This document shows, piece by piece, positions 46,380 through 59,429 of a DNA stretch of 64,000 bases (the first letter of the stretch is position 1; each line of letters opens with the position of its first letter). The position numbers and the translations under genes are program-made. The DNA comes from Crossiella sp. SN42 (GTDB lineage Bacteria > Actinomycetota > Actinomycetes > Mycobacteriales > Pseudonocardiaceae). The stretch covers positions 62,001 to 126,000 of the forward strand of contig NZ_JAMHIV010000009.1 in assembly GCF_023897065.1 (NCBI RefSeq), written 5' to 3'. The notes beneath the pieces were generated by a model, which did no database searches, was not told the DNA's origin, and saw only the letters and a program-made list of their open reading frames with translations.

Positions 46380-46940
46380 TCAGCCCTGCACCCAGCCGCG
46401 CAACCGGCTGTTCGTCGCCTCGCGCTGTTCGCTCTGCCGCTCCTGACGCCACTCGTGACGTCGCGACCGCTCGCCCGTGCCCTGTCCCTGCAACGCCCCC
46501 TGCACGGCCTGGGACAACCAGGAGTTCAGCGAGACGCCCTGGGCGTTCGCCGCCTTCTCCGCCTTGCCCTTGAGCTCCTCGAACAGCCGCAGCGTGATCC
46601 GGCTGATGTCGCCGCCCTCGCCGAGCCCCGGCTGCGGCGGTGGGGGCGGCGGAGGCGGTGGCGGCGGCGAATCCGCAGGTCGGGAGCTGCTCCGCCCGGC
46701 GGCGGGGGTGACCACGACCCGCACGTCCCTGCCGTCCAGGCGCACGTCCACCACCTGTCCGTCCAGGTTCGCGGTGACCTCGGCCGCCAGGTCGGACAAC
46801 GCGTTCATCAGGGCCAGCCGAGCCGCCGGTTCCAGCGCGGCGGCCAGCACGGCCGCGGTCCGCCGGGTCTGCTCGTCCCCGGCTGAGGCGGCGGTGGTCA
46901 GGTCCTCCCGCAGTCTGGTGACGTAGCTCGTGAGATCCAT
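46380..46940 (-). CDS. Ribbon-helix-helix (HicB/Arc-like) DNA-binding protein with polyproline linker
   Basis: 186 aa. The C-terminal part, ISRITLRLFEELKGKAEKAA and GVSLNSWLSQAVQGAL, is an RHH (HicB antitoxin-like) DNA-binding unit. The N-terminal 80 residues are helical and then contain a DGRDVRVVVTP segment; a run of 11 prolines links the two. No HicA-type toxin gene is present, so a toxin-antitoxin role is unlikely. Three TGNCGTCA elements overlap and follow its start codon region, fitting autoregulation. Confidence 0.78.
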   Translation of the reverse strand: MDLTSYVTRLREDLTTAASAGDEQTRRTAAVLAAALEPAARLALMNALSDLAAEVTANLDGQVVDVRLDGRDVRVVVTPAAGRSSSRPADSPPPPPPPPPPPQPGLGEGGDISRITLRLFEELKGKAEKAANAQGVSLNSWLSQAVQGALQGQGTGERSRRHEWRQERQSEQREATNSRLRGWVQG

Positions 46941-46970
46941 GACGTCACCATGCCGTCATATCTGACGTCA
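46940..46970. promoter_or_regulatory. Cluster of TGACGTCA-like sites at the RHH gene start
   Basis: TGACGTCA at 46940-46947, TGCCGTCA at 46951-46958 and TGACGTCA at 46963-46970 lie at 11- and 12-bp steps, about one helical turn. The first covers the RHH start codon. RHH proteins bind such evenly spaced short dyads, so this is a candidate operator shared with the divergent thyX promoter. Confidence 0.55.
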
Positions 46971-47040
46971 GTCAAGGACCGGATGGCGGCACAGTGCCGT
47001 CGAGCGGGTGCGGCGGGCATAGCGAACTACTGTGTCCGGC

Positions 47041-47793
47041 GTGACGGAGACGGTGCGGCCGAAGGTCCAGCTCATCGCGAAGACCGAGTTCTTCCCACCG
47101 GCCGACGTGCCGTGGACCACCGACGCCGACGGCGGCGAGGCGCTCGCGGAGTTCGCCGGTCGCGCCTGCTACCAGTCCTGGAGCAAGCCGAACCCGGCCA
47201 CCGCCGACAACGCCGGCTACCTGCGGCACATCCTGGAGGTCGGCCACCTGTCCGTGCTGGAGCACGGCTCGGTCAGCTTCTACCTCACCGGCATGTCGCG
47301 CTCGCTCACCCACGAGCTGATCCGGCACCGGCACTTCTCCTACTCCCAGCTCTCCCAGCGCTACGTGCCCGAGCACGACGCCGCGGTGGTGGAGCCGGAG
47401 ATCATCGCCGAGGACCCGGAGCTGCATCGGAAGTTCCTGGCCGCGGCCGAGGCCAGCGTGGCCGCCTACCACGAGCTGCTGGCCGGGCTGGAGCGCAAGT
47501 TCGCCGGCACCGCCAACGCCACCCTGCGCCGCAAGCAGGCCCGGCAGGCGGCGCGCGCGGTCCTGCCCAACGCCACCGAGACCCGGATCGTGGTCACCGG
47601 CAACTACCGCGCCTGGCGGCACTTCATCGCGATGCGGGCCACCGAGCACGCCGATGTGGAGATCCGCTCGCTGGCCGTGGAGTGCCTGCGTCAGCTGCGG
47701 AAGGTCGCGGCCAACGTCTTCAGCGACTTCGAGATCTCCACCCTCGCCGACGGCACCGAGGTCGCCTCCAGCCCGCTGGTCACCGAGGGCTGA
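47041..47793 (+). CDS. thyX: Flavin-dependent thymidylate synthase
   Basis: 250 aa. The ThyX motif RHR-x7-S is [11 protein letters not shown] in [20 protein letters not shown], with further [19 protein letters not shown]. It makes dTMP from dUMP with FAD and methylene-THF. GTG at 47041 gives the usual MTETV start; GTG at 47032 is in frame too. Neither has a Shine-Dalgarno. The gene is divergent from the RHH gene. Confidence 0.96.
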   Translation: MTETVRPKVQLIAKTEFFPPADVPWTTDADGGEALAEFAGRACYQSWSKPNPATADNAGYLRHILEVGHLSVLEHGSVSFYLTGMSRSLTHELIRHRHFSYSQLSQRYVPEHDAAVVEPEIIAEDPELHRKFLAAAEASVAAYHELLAGLERKFAGTANATLRRKQARQAARAVLPNATETRIVVTGNYRAWRHFIAMRATEHADVEIRSLAVECLRQLRKVAANVFSDFEISTLADGTEVASSPLVTEG

Positions 47794-47798
47794 GCCGG

Positions 47799-48359
47799 AT
47801 GCTGGTGGAACGGATCACCGGGTCCGCCCTCGCCGGGCTGGGCCCTCGGCTGACAAGCGCCTACGCCGAGGCCTTCGCGGCCCCGCCCTACGGCTACGAC
47901 CAGGTCAAGGTGGACCGGGCGATGGCGCGGCTCGGCTTCGCCGCGACCCAGCCGGAGGCGACCGCCGCAGTGGTCAGCGACCAGGACGGCGCGGTGGCCG
48001 GCGCCGCCTGGGGCTGGGTGACGCCGCCGGGGCTGCATGGGCCGGAGAGCCCGTTCGCCGGCCTGTACGCCCAGATCAGCGACTCGATCGGCGGCGCGGC
48101 GGTGGCGGGCGCGCTGCTGCCCGGCCGGTTCGAGCTGGTGGAGCTGTTCACCCGGCCCGCGCACCAGGGCAAGGGACTGGGCAGGCGGCTGGTCGCCGAG
48201 GTGCTCGGCGGACGGGACGGCTGGCTGCTGGCCTGGCCGTCCGCGCCCGCGTACCAGGCCTACCTGCGCTGGGGCTGGCGCGAGCGCGGCGGCTTCGGGG
48301 ACAAGCACGGCGAGCGGGTCGCGGTGCTGACCTACGACCAGGCTGACCACGGTGGCTGA
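47799..48359 (+). CDS. GNAT N-acetyltransferase
   Basis: 186 aa. VELFTRPAHQGKGLGRRLVAEVL is the acetyl-CoA motif, with AYLRWGWRERGGFGD the end. Substrate unknown. It starts 5 bp after thyX and is probably co-transcribed. Confidence 0.85.
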   Translation: MLVERITGSALAGLGPRLTSAYAEAFAAPPYGYDQVKVDRAMARLGFAATQPEATAAVVSDQDGAVAGAAWGWVTPPGLHGPESPFAGLYAQISDSIGGAAVAGALLPGRFELVELFTRPAHQGKGLGRRLVAEVLGGRDGWLLAWPSAPAYQAYLRWGWRERGGFGDKHGERVAVLTYDQADHGG

Positions 48360-48381
48360 GCCAGGGTCGTAGGCTGGCGGC

Positions 48382-48999
48382 ATGGGCATCGCGCGCACGG
48401 AACGCCGGGAACTCGTCGAGCTGTTCACCGCCCTCGGGCCGGACGCGCCGACCCTGTGCGGCGACTGGCGCACCCGGGACCTGGCCGCGCACCTGGTGCT
48501 GCGCGAACGCCGCCCGGACGCCGCGCCCGGCATCGCGCTGAGCGTCTTCGCCGGGCACACCCAGCGGGTGCAGGAGGAGTTCGCGGCCAAGCCGTGGGCC
48601 GAGCTGCTCGAGCTGATCCGCGCCGGCCCGCCCTGGTACTCCCCGTTCGGTCTGCCCGGCCTGGAAGACCTGGTCAACGGGGCCGAGTACTTCATCCACC
48701 ACGAGGACGTCCGCCGTGCTCAGCCGGGCTGGGAGCCCAGGGAGCTGGACCAGGAGCCGCTGTGGCGCACGGTCCGGATGTCGGCCAGGCTGACCTACCG
48801 CAAGAGCCCGGTCGGGCTGGTGCTGCAGCGGCCGGATGGACAGCGCGCGGTGGTCAAGAAGGGCCCCAGCCCGGTGACCATCGTGGGTGAACCCGCCGAG
48901 CTGCTGATGCACTCTTTCGGGCGAGACCAGGCCAGGGTGGAACTCCAGGGCGAGGCCCGCGCGGTGGCCGTGGTGGAGAATCTCGACCGCAGCATGTGA
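48382..48999 (+). CDS. TIGR03085-type metal-binding protein (DinB/mycothiol-enzyme relative)
   Basis: 205 aa. TLCGDWRTRDLAAHLVLRER, ending in a His of the H-x-H metal site, with VNGAEYFIHHEDVRRAQPGW carrying two more His; these match the maleylpyruvate-isomerase/DinB-like four-helix bundle. The specific TIGR03085 group occurs in actinobacteria near dapA/thyX. Its substrate is unknown, likely a thiol-linked reaction. Confidence 0.85.
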   Translation: MGIARTERRELVELFTALGPDAPTLCGDWRTRDLAAHLVLRERRPDAAPGIALSVFAGHTQRVQEEFAAKPWAELLELIRAGPPWYSPFGLPGLEDLVNGAEYFIHHEDVRRAQPGWEPRELDQEPLWRTVRMSARLTYRKSPVGLVLQRPDGQRAVVKKGPSPVTIVGEPAELLMHSFGRDQARVELQGEARAVAVVENLDRSM

Positions 49000-50003
<1,004 letters not shown>

Positions 50004-50004
<1 letters not shown>

Positions 50005-51698
50005 TGATCGACATCGCGGCAGTGTTGCCCACCAACAAGCCGGGCCCGCTGCCCGAAGGCGGACTACGCGTGGTCGCCCTCGGCGGCATCGGCGAGGTCG
50101 GCCGGAACATGACCGTCTTCGAGCACGCCGGGCGGATGCTCGTCGTGGACTGCGGAGTGCTCTTCCCCGAGGACGACGCGCCGGGGGTCGACCTGATCCT
50201 GCCGGACTTCCGCGCGCTGGAGACCCGGCTGGACGACATCGACGCGCTGGTGCTCACCCACGGGCACGAGGACCACATCGGCGCGGTGCCGTTCCTGCTC
50301 CGGCTGCGGCCGGACCTGCCGGTGGTCGGCTCGCGGTTCACCCTTGCGCTGCTGGCTGCCAAGTGCAAGGAGCACCGGCAGAACCCGGTGCTGATCGAGG
50401 TGGTGGAGAACGAGCACCGCACCTTCGGGCCGTTCGAGCTGCAGTTCCTCGCGGTGAACCACTCCATCCCGGACGCGCTCGCGGTGGCCATCCGCACCGA
50501 GGCCGGGCTGGTGCTGCACACTGGCGACATCAAGCTGGACCAGCTGCCGCTGGACGGCAGGCTCACCGACCTGGCCGGGTTCCACCGACTCGGTGACGAG
50601 GGCGTCGACCTGTTCCTGGTCGACTCCACCAACGCCGAGGTGCCCGGGTTCGTCACCCCGGAACGCCAGATCGGGCCGGTGCTCGACGGCGTGATCGGCA
50701 AGGCCAAGCAGCGGGTGATCGTGGCCTGCTTCGCCAGCCACGTGCACCGGGTGCAGCAGGTGCTGGACGTGGCCGCCGCCTACGGCCGCCGGGTCGCGCT
50801 GGTCGGCCGGTCGATGGTGCGCAACATGGGCATCGCCGTCGACCTTGGCCTGCTGACCGTGCCGGAAGGGCTGTTCATCGACCTGGACGAGGCGATGCAG
50901 CTGCCCGAGGACCAGGTGGTGTTCGTCTCCACCGGGTCGCAGGGCGAGCCGCTGTCCGCGCTGTCCCGGATGGCCCGCGGCGAGCACCGGCACATCAGCA
51001 TCCGCGCCGGTGACCTGGTGGTGCTGGCCAGCTCGCTCATCCCCGGCAACGAGACCGCGGTCTTCGGCGTGGTCAACGGCCTGGTCCGGCTGGGCGCCCA
51101 GGTGGTGCACCAGGGCACGGCGAAGGTGCACGTCTCCGGGCACGCCTCCGCCGGTGAGCTGCTGTACCTGTACAACGCGGTCCGGCCGAGCAACGTGATG
51201 CCCGTGCACGGCGAGTGGCGGCACCTGCGTGCCAACGCCGAGCTGGCCACGCTGACCGGGGTGCCGCCGGAACGGGTGGTCATCGCCGAGGACGGCGTGG
51301 TGGTCGACCTGGTGGACGGCGCGGCCAGCATTGTCGGCCGGGTCGAGGTCGGCAACGTCTACGTGGACGGCCTGTCGGTGGGCGATGTCGGCGAGTCCAC
51401 GCTGTCGGACCGGCTGGTGCTGGGCGAGGGCGGGTTCATCGCGATCACGGTCGCGGTGGAGTCGGCCACCGGCCGCGCGGTCGCGCCGCCGACGGTGTCC
51501 GGGCGCGGCTTCTCCGACGACCCGAAGGCGCTGGACCAGGTGGTCCCGCTGGTGGAGATGGAGCTGGCGCGCACCGAGGCGGAGAACATCACCGACCCGC
51601 ACCGCATCGCCCAGTCGGTGCGCCGCGTGGTCGGCCGGTGGGTCGCCGAGACCTACCGCCGCCGCCCGATGATCGTGCCCACCGTCCTGCCGGTGTGA
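50004..51698 (+). CDS. rnj: Ribonuclease J
   Basis: 564 aa. Metallo-beta-lactamase/beta-CASP nuclease: LTHGHEDHIGAVPFLL is the HxHxDH motif, with VHTGDIKLDQ-like ligands (LHTGDIKLD) and beta-CASP motifs VSGHASAGELLYLYNAVRP and PVHGEWRHL. It degrades and processes RNA from the 5' end. GTG overlaps the dapA stop. A strong hairpin follows. dapA-rnj is the mycobacterial order (Rv2753c-Rv2752c). Confidence 0.96.
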
Positions 51699-51715
51699 CC
51701 CGTAGTAGCTGACAA

Positions 51716-51758
51716 ACGCCCTCGGTGAGCTGGCCCCGCGCTAGCCCACCGAGGGCGT
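51716..51758. terminator. Hairpin terminator after rnj
   Basis: A 12-bp perfect stem, ACGCCCTCGGTG with its complement, has a 19-nt loop, 18 bp after the rnj stop. Its right arm runs into the EamA remnant. Confidence 0.8.
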
Positions 51759-51759
51759 G

Positions 51760-51985
51760 GCGCGTCCGGGGAGCTGGCCAGGACCACACCAGTCAGCAGC
51801 ACGCCCGCGCCGACCAGCTGCGGCGCGTTCAGCGTCTCGGCGAGCAGCAGCCAGGAAGCGCAGGGCCGCGATGCCGGTCAGGTAGGCGCCGACAGTGCCG
51901 ATGAGCACCACCCAGACCAGCAGCAGCCAGCCTGGCGGTCCCAGCGCGCTCGGCAGCGCGAGCCGGTTTCACGGCAGCTGCTCAG
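51760..51985 (-). pseudogene. EamA/DMT transporter remnant
   Basis: Read on the minus strand, two pieces appear in different frames. The first is GWLLLVWVVLIGTVGAYLTG then IAALRFL, and the second is WLLLAETLNAPQLVGAGVLL then TGVVLAS, typical of the last three helices of an EamA transporter. About 20 residues of helix expected between them are missing and the frame shifts at the junction. No N-terminal part is present. The remaining gap to 52028 shows nothing else I can support. Confidence 0.7.
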
Positions 51986-52028
51986 TGAGCTGACGGCCGA
52001 GGGCACGGCGGAGGTCACCGCGTGCTGG

Positions 52029-52859
52029 TCACAGCTGGTCCGGCGTCCACGGGCTGCGCGACTCGGTGGGCCGGGTCGGGTCGTGGAACTTCAGCTTGTC
52101 CAGCTCGCCGGGGCGGATGCCGATCATGCCCTTGGCGATCGCGCGCATGATCCGGTCCCGCGCGCGGGTGGCGTCGCCGGTCTTGGTCGCGGACAGGTCC
52201 GACAGGTCCACCGGCGGGCCGAAGTGCACGCGGAAGGTCGGGCGGTTCTTCACCGCGCGGAACCAGGACATCATCAGCGGCTTGAAGTCCGACCAGCCGG
52301 AGACCACCAGCGTGCCCCAGATGACCGCCTCGTGCGCGCCCCACTGGCTCACCGGCAGCACCGGCGCGCCCGAGGCGAGCGCGATCCGGGCCGCGCCGGT
52401 CTTGCCGCGCTCCGGCCACAGGCCGGGATCGCGGGAGACCCGGCCCTCCGGGTAGATGAGCAGCGTGTGGCCCTCGCCGAGGGCGTTGACCGCGCTGTCC
52501 ATGGCCTGGGTGACCGTGGCCTTGCCGCGGTCCACCCGGACATGTCCGCAGCGCCGCCACACCCAGCCGGCGATCGGCGCGTCGAAGATGCCGCCGGTGG
52601 ACATCAGCGAGGGCGCGATCCCGGCCTTGTGACAAGCCGCGACCAGCACGAAGCCGTCGAAGACGCCGATGTGGTTGGTGGCCAGCAGCACCGGTTGTCC
52701 CCGCAGGTCAGCCGGGATGTCCCCGGTGACCACGAGTTTTCCGGTGAGGGCGACGAAGGCGCGGTCCGCGGCCATCAGGGCCCGCCAGAGCCTGGATGAC
52801 CGACGGGCTGGAGCCGACCGGCGTGTCGGCTCGTCTGGAACCGAATGCAGAGCAACCAT
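52029..52859 (-). CDS. PlsC-type 1-acyl-glycerol-3-phosphate acyltransferase-like protein
   Basis: 276 aa. The NHxxxD-like site is ATNHIGVFDGFVL (H-x4-D) and the second motif LLIYPEGRVSRDP (PEG). These are the acyl-CoA/acyl-ACP acyltransferase signatures. It is probably soluble or peripheral, without a strong membrane helix. Role in phospholipid or glycolipid acylation inferred from the family. ATG at 52859 is used; the upstream ATG at 52919 would reach into the ftsK promoter region. Divergent from ftsK. Confidence 0.88.
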   Translation of the reverse strand: MVALHSVPDEPTRRSAPARRSSRLWRALMAADRAFVALTGKLVVTGDIPADLRGQPVLLATNHIGVFDGFVLVAACHKAGIAPSLMSTGGIFDAPIAGWVWRRCGHVRVDRGKATVTQAMDSAVNALGEGHTLLIYPEGRVSRDPGLWPERGKTGAARIALASGAPVLPVSQWGAHEAVIWGTLVVSGWSDFKPLMMSWFRAVKNRPTFRVHFGPPVDLSDLSATKTGDATRARDRIMRAIAKGMIGIRPGELDKLKFHDPTRPTESRSPWTPDQL

Positions 52860-52985
52860 GACAGGTGCAGCATCGCACGCCGCCCGACCCTGACACCCCA
52901 TGACTTCCGAATTCGTCACACCCGGGACTCCTGTGACGGGAGTGACGGCTGTGACGCAGGGGGCGATCCGACTACCGTGTGGAGC

Positions 52986-55469
<2,484 letters not shown>

Positions 55470-55475
55470 CAAACG

Positions 55476-55518
55476 CGACGGACCCGGGCCGCGCAGGGAA
55501 TGCGGCCCGGGTCCGTCG
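55476..55518. terminator. Long hairpin between ftsK and phospholipase gene
   Basis: A 16-bp perfect stem, GACGGACCCGGGCCGC with its complement, extended by one C-G pair, has a 9-nt loop. It separates convergent genes and can act in both directions. Confidence 0.85.
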
Positions 55519-55537
55519 TGGTCAGCGGGGCGGTGGC

Positions 55538-55981
55538 TCAGGTGCCCCAGCGGCGGACGGCCGCGTAGTACAGGTCGGCGATGCGGTTGCACGCCCAGTT
55601 GCCCTTGCAGATGCCGTACAGGTCGGCCTTGAACTTGTTGTCGATGCGGGCCTTGGCGGTGGCGTTCCAGCGGCCCTGCTTCTTGTAGTTGCGGTAGCCG
55701 AAGTCGTGGCGGTGGCAGCCGGGGGCGAAGTTGAAGCCCACCGGCTTGTCCGGGGACCAGGAGCAGGCGTCGGAGGACCAGTCGAGCTGGCCGTTGTACG
55801 GGCGCTGTCCCCGGATGCTGGAGAACTGGCTCAGCGACTTGCTGAACAGGTAGTCGTCGGTGACCGCCCGGATGTCGACGGCCTGGGCCACGCCGGAACC
55901 GGCGAGCAGCCCGAACACGGCGGCGAGGGTGACCAGCGTGCTGGTGAGGACTTTGCGCAACCCGGCAGGGGAATTGCTCAC
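55538..55981 (-). CDS. Secreted prokaryotic phospholipase A2
   Basis: 147 aa. Signal peptide (VLTSTLVTLAAVFGLLAGSG) with cleavage near VAQAVD. The mature part has CSWSPDKP and APGCHRHDFGYRNYKK, the C-x-R-H-D-F-G-Y-R active site of Streptomyces-type PLA2 (His-Asp catalytic dyad), and YGICKGNWACN. It hydrolyses the sn-2 ester of phospholipids with Ca2+. GTG at 55981 is chosen for the signal peptide; frames above it are antisense. It has no counterpart in the mycobacterial order. Confidence 0.93.
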   Translation of the reverse strand: MSNSPAGLRKVLTSTLVTLAAVFGLLAGSGVAQAVDIRAVTDDYLFSKSLSQFSSIRGQRPYNGQLDWSSDACSWSPDKPVGFNFAPGCHRHDFGYRNYKKQGRWNATAKARIDNKFKADLYGICKGNWACNRIADLYYAAVRRWGT

Positions 55982-56122
55982 GGTGTACCCCAGTTCTGTG
56001 GTGTGAACTACACGTGAGGTTCCTACCGGGCGGTAGCGGCCGCTGGCTGCACTCCGTTCGAAGATTGAGTGAAGACTTGACGGCCCTGTGAGCTGGCTCA
56101 CTTCATGATCATCGGCGGACGG

Positions 56123-56653
56123 TCACAGCTCCAGCAGCATCCGGGTGTTGCCGAGGGTGTTCGGCTTGACGTAGGGCAGGTCCAGGAACTCGGCCACACC
56201 CGCGTCCGGCGAACGCCGGATCTCCTCGTAGATCTCCGGGGTCACCGGCGTGCCCTGGATCTCGACGAAACCGTGCCGCTGGAAGAAGTGCGACTCGAAG
56301 GTCAGCACGAAGATCCGCAGCAGCCCGAGCTGGTTGGCCACGTCCACCAGCTGGCGCACGATCGCCCCGCCGACGCCCTTGCCGCGCACGCTCGGGTCCA
56401 CCGCCACCGTGCGGATCTCGGCCAGGTCCTCCCACAGCACGTGCAGGGCGCCACAACCGACCAGCACCCCGTCCAGCTCCGCGACCCAGAACTCCTGCAC
56501 CGTCTCGTACAGGTTCACCAGGTCCTTCTCCAGCAGGATGTCCTTGCTCGCGTACAGGTCCACGAGGGCCTTCACGGCCCGCACGTCCCGCGTCCGCGCG
56601 CGGCGCACGGTGATCGCGTCACTCACGACAGATGAACGTAATCGTTCCGGCAT
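56123..56653 (-). CDS. argA: GNAT amino-acid N-acetyltransferase (ArgA-like)
   Basis: 176 aa. IRTVAVDPSVRGKGVGGAIV is the acetyl-CoA motif, with FESHFFQRHGFVEIQGTPV and the N-terminal TVRRARTRDVRAVKALVDLY. This matches the standalone GNAT (Rv2747 in M. tuberculosis) that acetylates glutamate for arginine synthesis and lies by ftsK. ATG at 56653 has GGAG 7 nt upstream; GTG at 56626 would drop nine residues. Confidence 0.88.
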   Translation of the reverse strand: MPERLRSSVVSDAITVRRARTRDVRAVKALVDLYASKDILLEKDLVNLYETVQEFWVAELDGVLVGCGALHVLWEDLAEIRTVAVDPSVRGKGVGGAIVRQLVDVANQLGLLRIFVLTFESHFFQRHGFVEIQGTPVTPEIYEEIRRSPDAGVAEFLDLPYVKPNTLGNTRMLLEL

Positions 56654-56779
56654 GAAAAGGCTCCGTCGCGTTCCCCTGAAGTCTTCTTCCTCTCATTACT
56701 AGTGCCGCCCGGTTCGGTTCCCCACCACCGGGTGACGCCGTGGACTTGATCATGTCGCCCGGCGGTTACCCTGATCGAC

Positions 56780-58225
56780 GTGTCTTCACCGTCCACCTCA
56801 CGCCGGGTCGCGCTGCTCACCCTCGGCTGCGCGCGCAACGAAGTCGACTCCGAAGAGCTGGCAGGCCGCCTGACCTCCGGCGGCTGGGACCTGGTCGACA
56901 CCGGCGCCGAGGCCGACGGCGGAGCTGAGAACGCCGACGTGATCGTGGTCAACACCTGCGGTTTCGTCGAGGGCGCCAAGAAGGACTCCATCGACATGCT
57001 GCTGGCGGCCTCCGACACCGGGGCCAAGGTGGTCGCGGTGGGCTGCTTCGCCGAGCGCTACGGCAAGGAGCTGGCCGACCAGCTGCCCGAGGCCAGCGCG
57101 GTGCTGGGCTTCGACCACTACCCCGACCTGGCCGAGCGGCTGGACGACGTGGTGGCCGGGCGCAGCATCGAGTCGCACGTGCCGGTCGACCGGCGCACGC
57201 TGCTGCCGATCACCCCGGTGCAGCGCCCGCAGGCCGCGGACCTGGTCTCCGTGCCCGGCCACGGCTGGCTGCCGACCAACGTGCAGCGGCGCCGCCTGGA
57301 CAACGCGCCGGTGGCCGCGCTGAAGATCGCCTCCGGCTGCGACCGGCGCTGCTCCTTCTGCGCCATCCCCTCCTTCCGCGGCGCCTTCGTCTCCCGCACC
57401 GCCGAGGAGATCCTGGGCGAGGCCGCCTGGCTGGCCCAGCAGGGGGTCCGCGAGGTCTTCCTGGTCAGCGAGAACTCGACCTCCTACGGCAAGGACCTCG
57501 GCGACCTGCGCGCGCTGGAGTCGCTGCTGCCGAGGCTGGCCGCGGTGCCCGGCATCGACCGGGTGCGGGTGTCCTACCTGCAGCCGGCCGAGACCCGGCC
57601 CGGCCTGGTCAAGGCGATCGCCACCACGCCGGGCGTGGCCGACTACTTCGACCTGTCCTTCCAGCACTCCAGCGAGTCGGTGCTGCGCCGGATGCGGCGC
57701 TTCGGCAACACCGACTCCTTCCTGGACCTGGTGAAGCAGATCCGCGCGCTGTCCCCGACGGCGGGCATCCGGACCAATGTCATCGTCGGCTTCCCCGGCG
57801 AGACCGAGCAGGACCTGGCCGAGCTGGAGCGCTTCCTCACCGAGGCCCAGCTGGACGCGGTCGGCGTGTTCGGCTACTCCGACGAGGACGGCACCGAGGC
57901 GGAGAACCTGCCGGACAAGGTCGACCCGGACGTGGTCGGCGAGCGCGTGCACCGGGTCTCCCAGCTGGTCGACGAGCTGATCGCGCAGCGGGCCGAGGAC
58001 CGGGTGGGCGATGAGGTCGTGGTGCTCATCGAGCACGAGGAGACCGAGGAGATGCACTGCTCCGGCCGGGCCGCGCACCAGGCCCCCGAGGTCGACGGCG
58101 AGTGCGTGGTGCACGAACCCGACGGGCTGAAGATCGGCGACCTGGTGCGTTGCCGGGTCATCGCGGCCGAGGGGGTGGACCTGGTGGTGGAGCAGATCGA
58201 GGTCCTGCCGCGGAGCGGGACGTGA
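56780..58225 (+). CDS. rimO: Ribosomal protein S12 methylthiotransferase RimO
   Basis: 481 aa. N-terminal UPF0004 domain with [14 protein letters not shown] and [12 protein letters not shown], radical-SAM cluster [18 protein letters not shown] (C-x3-C-x2-C), and a C-terminal TRAM domain. It adds a methylthio group to an Asp of S12. GTG at 56780 is used. Its stop overlaps pgsA by 4 nt (GTGA). Confidence 0.96.
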   Translation: MSSPSTSRRVALLTLGCARNEVDSEELAGRLTSGGWDLVDTGAEADGGAENADVIVVNTCGFVEGAKKDSIDMLLAASDTGAKVVAVGCFAERYGKELADQLPEASAVLGFDHYPDLAERLDDVVAGRSIESHVPVDRRTLLPITPVQRPQAADLVSVPGHGWLPTNVQRRRLDNAPVAALKIASGCDRRCSFCAIPSFRGAFVSRTAEEILGEAAWLAQQGVREVFLVSENSTSYGKDLGDLRALESLLPRLAAVPGIDRVRVSYLQPAETRPGLVKAIATTPGVADYFDLSFQHSSESVLRRMRRFGNTDSFLDLVKQIRALSPTAGIRTNVIVGFPGETEQDLAELERFLTEAQLDAVGVFGYSDEDGTEAENLPDKVDPDVVGERVHRVSQLVDELIAQRAEDRVGDEVVVLIEHEETEEMHCSGRAAHQAPEVDGECVVHEPDGLKIGDLVRCRVIAAEGVDLVVEQIEVLPRSGT

Positions 58226-58830
58226 GCTCTGCCGGTCAGGGAGCTGACCGAGGGGATCACCTGGCGGACCGGGCGTTGCCCGCCGTCCCGATCCTCAACA
58301 TCGCCAACCTGCTGACCATCTCCCGGCTGGTGCTGGTCCCGGTGTTCATCGTCGCCCTCTTCGCCGGGGGCGGGCACGAGGCGGGCTGGCGCTGGGTGGC
58401 CTGGGGGATCTTCGCGCTGGCCGCGATCACCGACCGCATCGACGGGGTGCTGGCCCGCAAGCACGGCCTGGTCACCGACTTCGGCAAGATCGCCGACCCG
58501 ATCGCGGACAAGGCGCTCACCGGCTCCGCGCTGATCGGGCTGAGCGTGCTCGGCGACCTGCCGTGGTGGGTCACCATCGTCATCCTGGCCCGCGAGGTGG
58601 GCATCACGCTGATGCGGTTCTGGGTGATCCGGTTCGCGGTCATCCCGGCCAGCCGCGGTGGCAAGGCCAAGACGCTGGCCCAGGTGTTCGCGATCGGGCT
58701 GTACGTGCTGCCGCTGCCGCCGGTGTTCGGACCGCTGCTGTGGATCATGATGGGCCTGGCGCTGGTGCTGACCGTGGGCACCGCGGTCGACTACGTGGTC
58801 CAGGCGGTGCGGCTGCGGGCCGGTCGGTGA
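58222..58830 (+). CDS. pgsA: CDP-diacylglycerol-glycerol-3-phosphate 3-phosphatidyltransferase
   Basis: 202 aa, about five membrane helices. The CDP-alcohol phosphotransferase motif is [20 protein letters not shown] followed by ADPIAD, with all four Asp. Makes phosphatidylglycerol phosphate. It overlaps both neighbours by 4 nt and forms the rimO-pgsA-cinA operon; in M. tuberculosis pgsA3 (Rv2746c) lies by clgR. Confidence 0.93.
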   Translation: MSSAGQGADRGDHLADRALPAVPILNIANLLTISRLVLVPVFIVALFAGGGHEAGWRWVAWGIFALAAITDRIDGVLARKHGLVTDFGKIADPIADKALTGSALIGLSVLGDLPWWVTIVILAREVGITLMRFWVIRFAVIPASRGGKAKTLAQVFAIGLYVLPLPPVFGPLLWIMMGLALVLTVGTAVDYVVQAVRLRAGR

Positions 58831-59318
58831 CCGCGGCCGAGGCGCTGGCGCGCACGCTCATCGGCTCACTGCGGGCGCGCGGGCAGACCGTGGCCACCGC
58901 CGAGTCGCTGACCGCGGGTTTGGTCAGCGCGACCCTCGCCACCGTGCCGGGGGCCAGCGCGGTGCTGCGCGGCGGGCTGGTGGTCTACGCCACCGACCTC
59001 AAGCACACCCTGGCCGGGGTCGACGCCGGGCTGCTGGCCGAACACGGCGCGGTGCACCCCGAGGTGGCCGGTCAGCTGGCCGTGGGCGCCAGGGACCGGT
59101 GTGCGGCGACCTGGGGGCTCGGGCTGACCGGGGTGGCCGGGCCGGACCCGCAGGACGGGGTCGGGCCGGGCACCGTGCACCTCGGCCTGGCCGGTCCGGC
59201 GGGTGTGACCCTGCGCACGATCACCCTGGCCGGCGAGCGCGCCGAGGTGCGGGCAGGCGCGGTCGAGGCCGCCCTGGAGTTGCTCCAGGATGCGCTCGGC
59301 GGCCCGGACGGGGAATGA
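58827..59318 (+). CDS. cinA: CinA C-terminal-type nicotinamide-nucleotide amidohydrolase
   Basis: 163 aa, the single CinA amidohydrolase domain without the COG1058 half. TVATAESLTAGLVSATLATV and WGLGLTGVAGPDPQDGVGPG are the family motifs. Deamidates nicotinamide mononucleotide in NAD recycling. GTG overlaps the pgsA stop by 4 nt. Confidence 0.92.
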   Translation: MTAAEALARTLIGSLRARGQTVATAESLTAGLVSATLATVPGASAVLRGGLVVYATDLKHTLAGVDAGLLAEHGAVHPEVAGQLAVGARDRCAATWGLGLTGVAGPDPQDGVGPGTVHLGLAGPAGVTLRTITLAGERAEVRAGAVEAALELLQDALGGPDGE

Positions 59319-59336
59319 TCGATGGGGAAACCGGCG

Positions 59337-59351
59337 TTCGCTCTTGGCGAA
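59337..59351. promoter_or_regulatory. Candidate ClgR box upstream of clgR
   Basis: TTCGCTCTTGGCGAA is a near-palindrome with CGC-n5-GCG cores, fitting the ClgR operator pattern known from Corynebacterium and Streptomyces (CGCY-n3-RGCG with W flanks; one position deviates). It lies 79 bp before the clgR start, which suggests autoregulation. Confidence 0.65.
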
Positions 59352-59429
59352 GTATCCCTGTGATCGCCACTGAGGAGCGCCGCGCTCGGTACCGTGGTCT
59401 CCACGGGCCTGGCCGAAAGGAGGCACGCG

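Noticed and set aside
46380-46940. HicAB toxin-antitoxin module
   Set aside because: Only a HicB-like RHH domain is present; no HicA gene lies on either side, and the partner gene is a DUF4097 protein.
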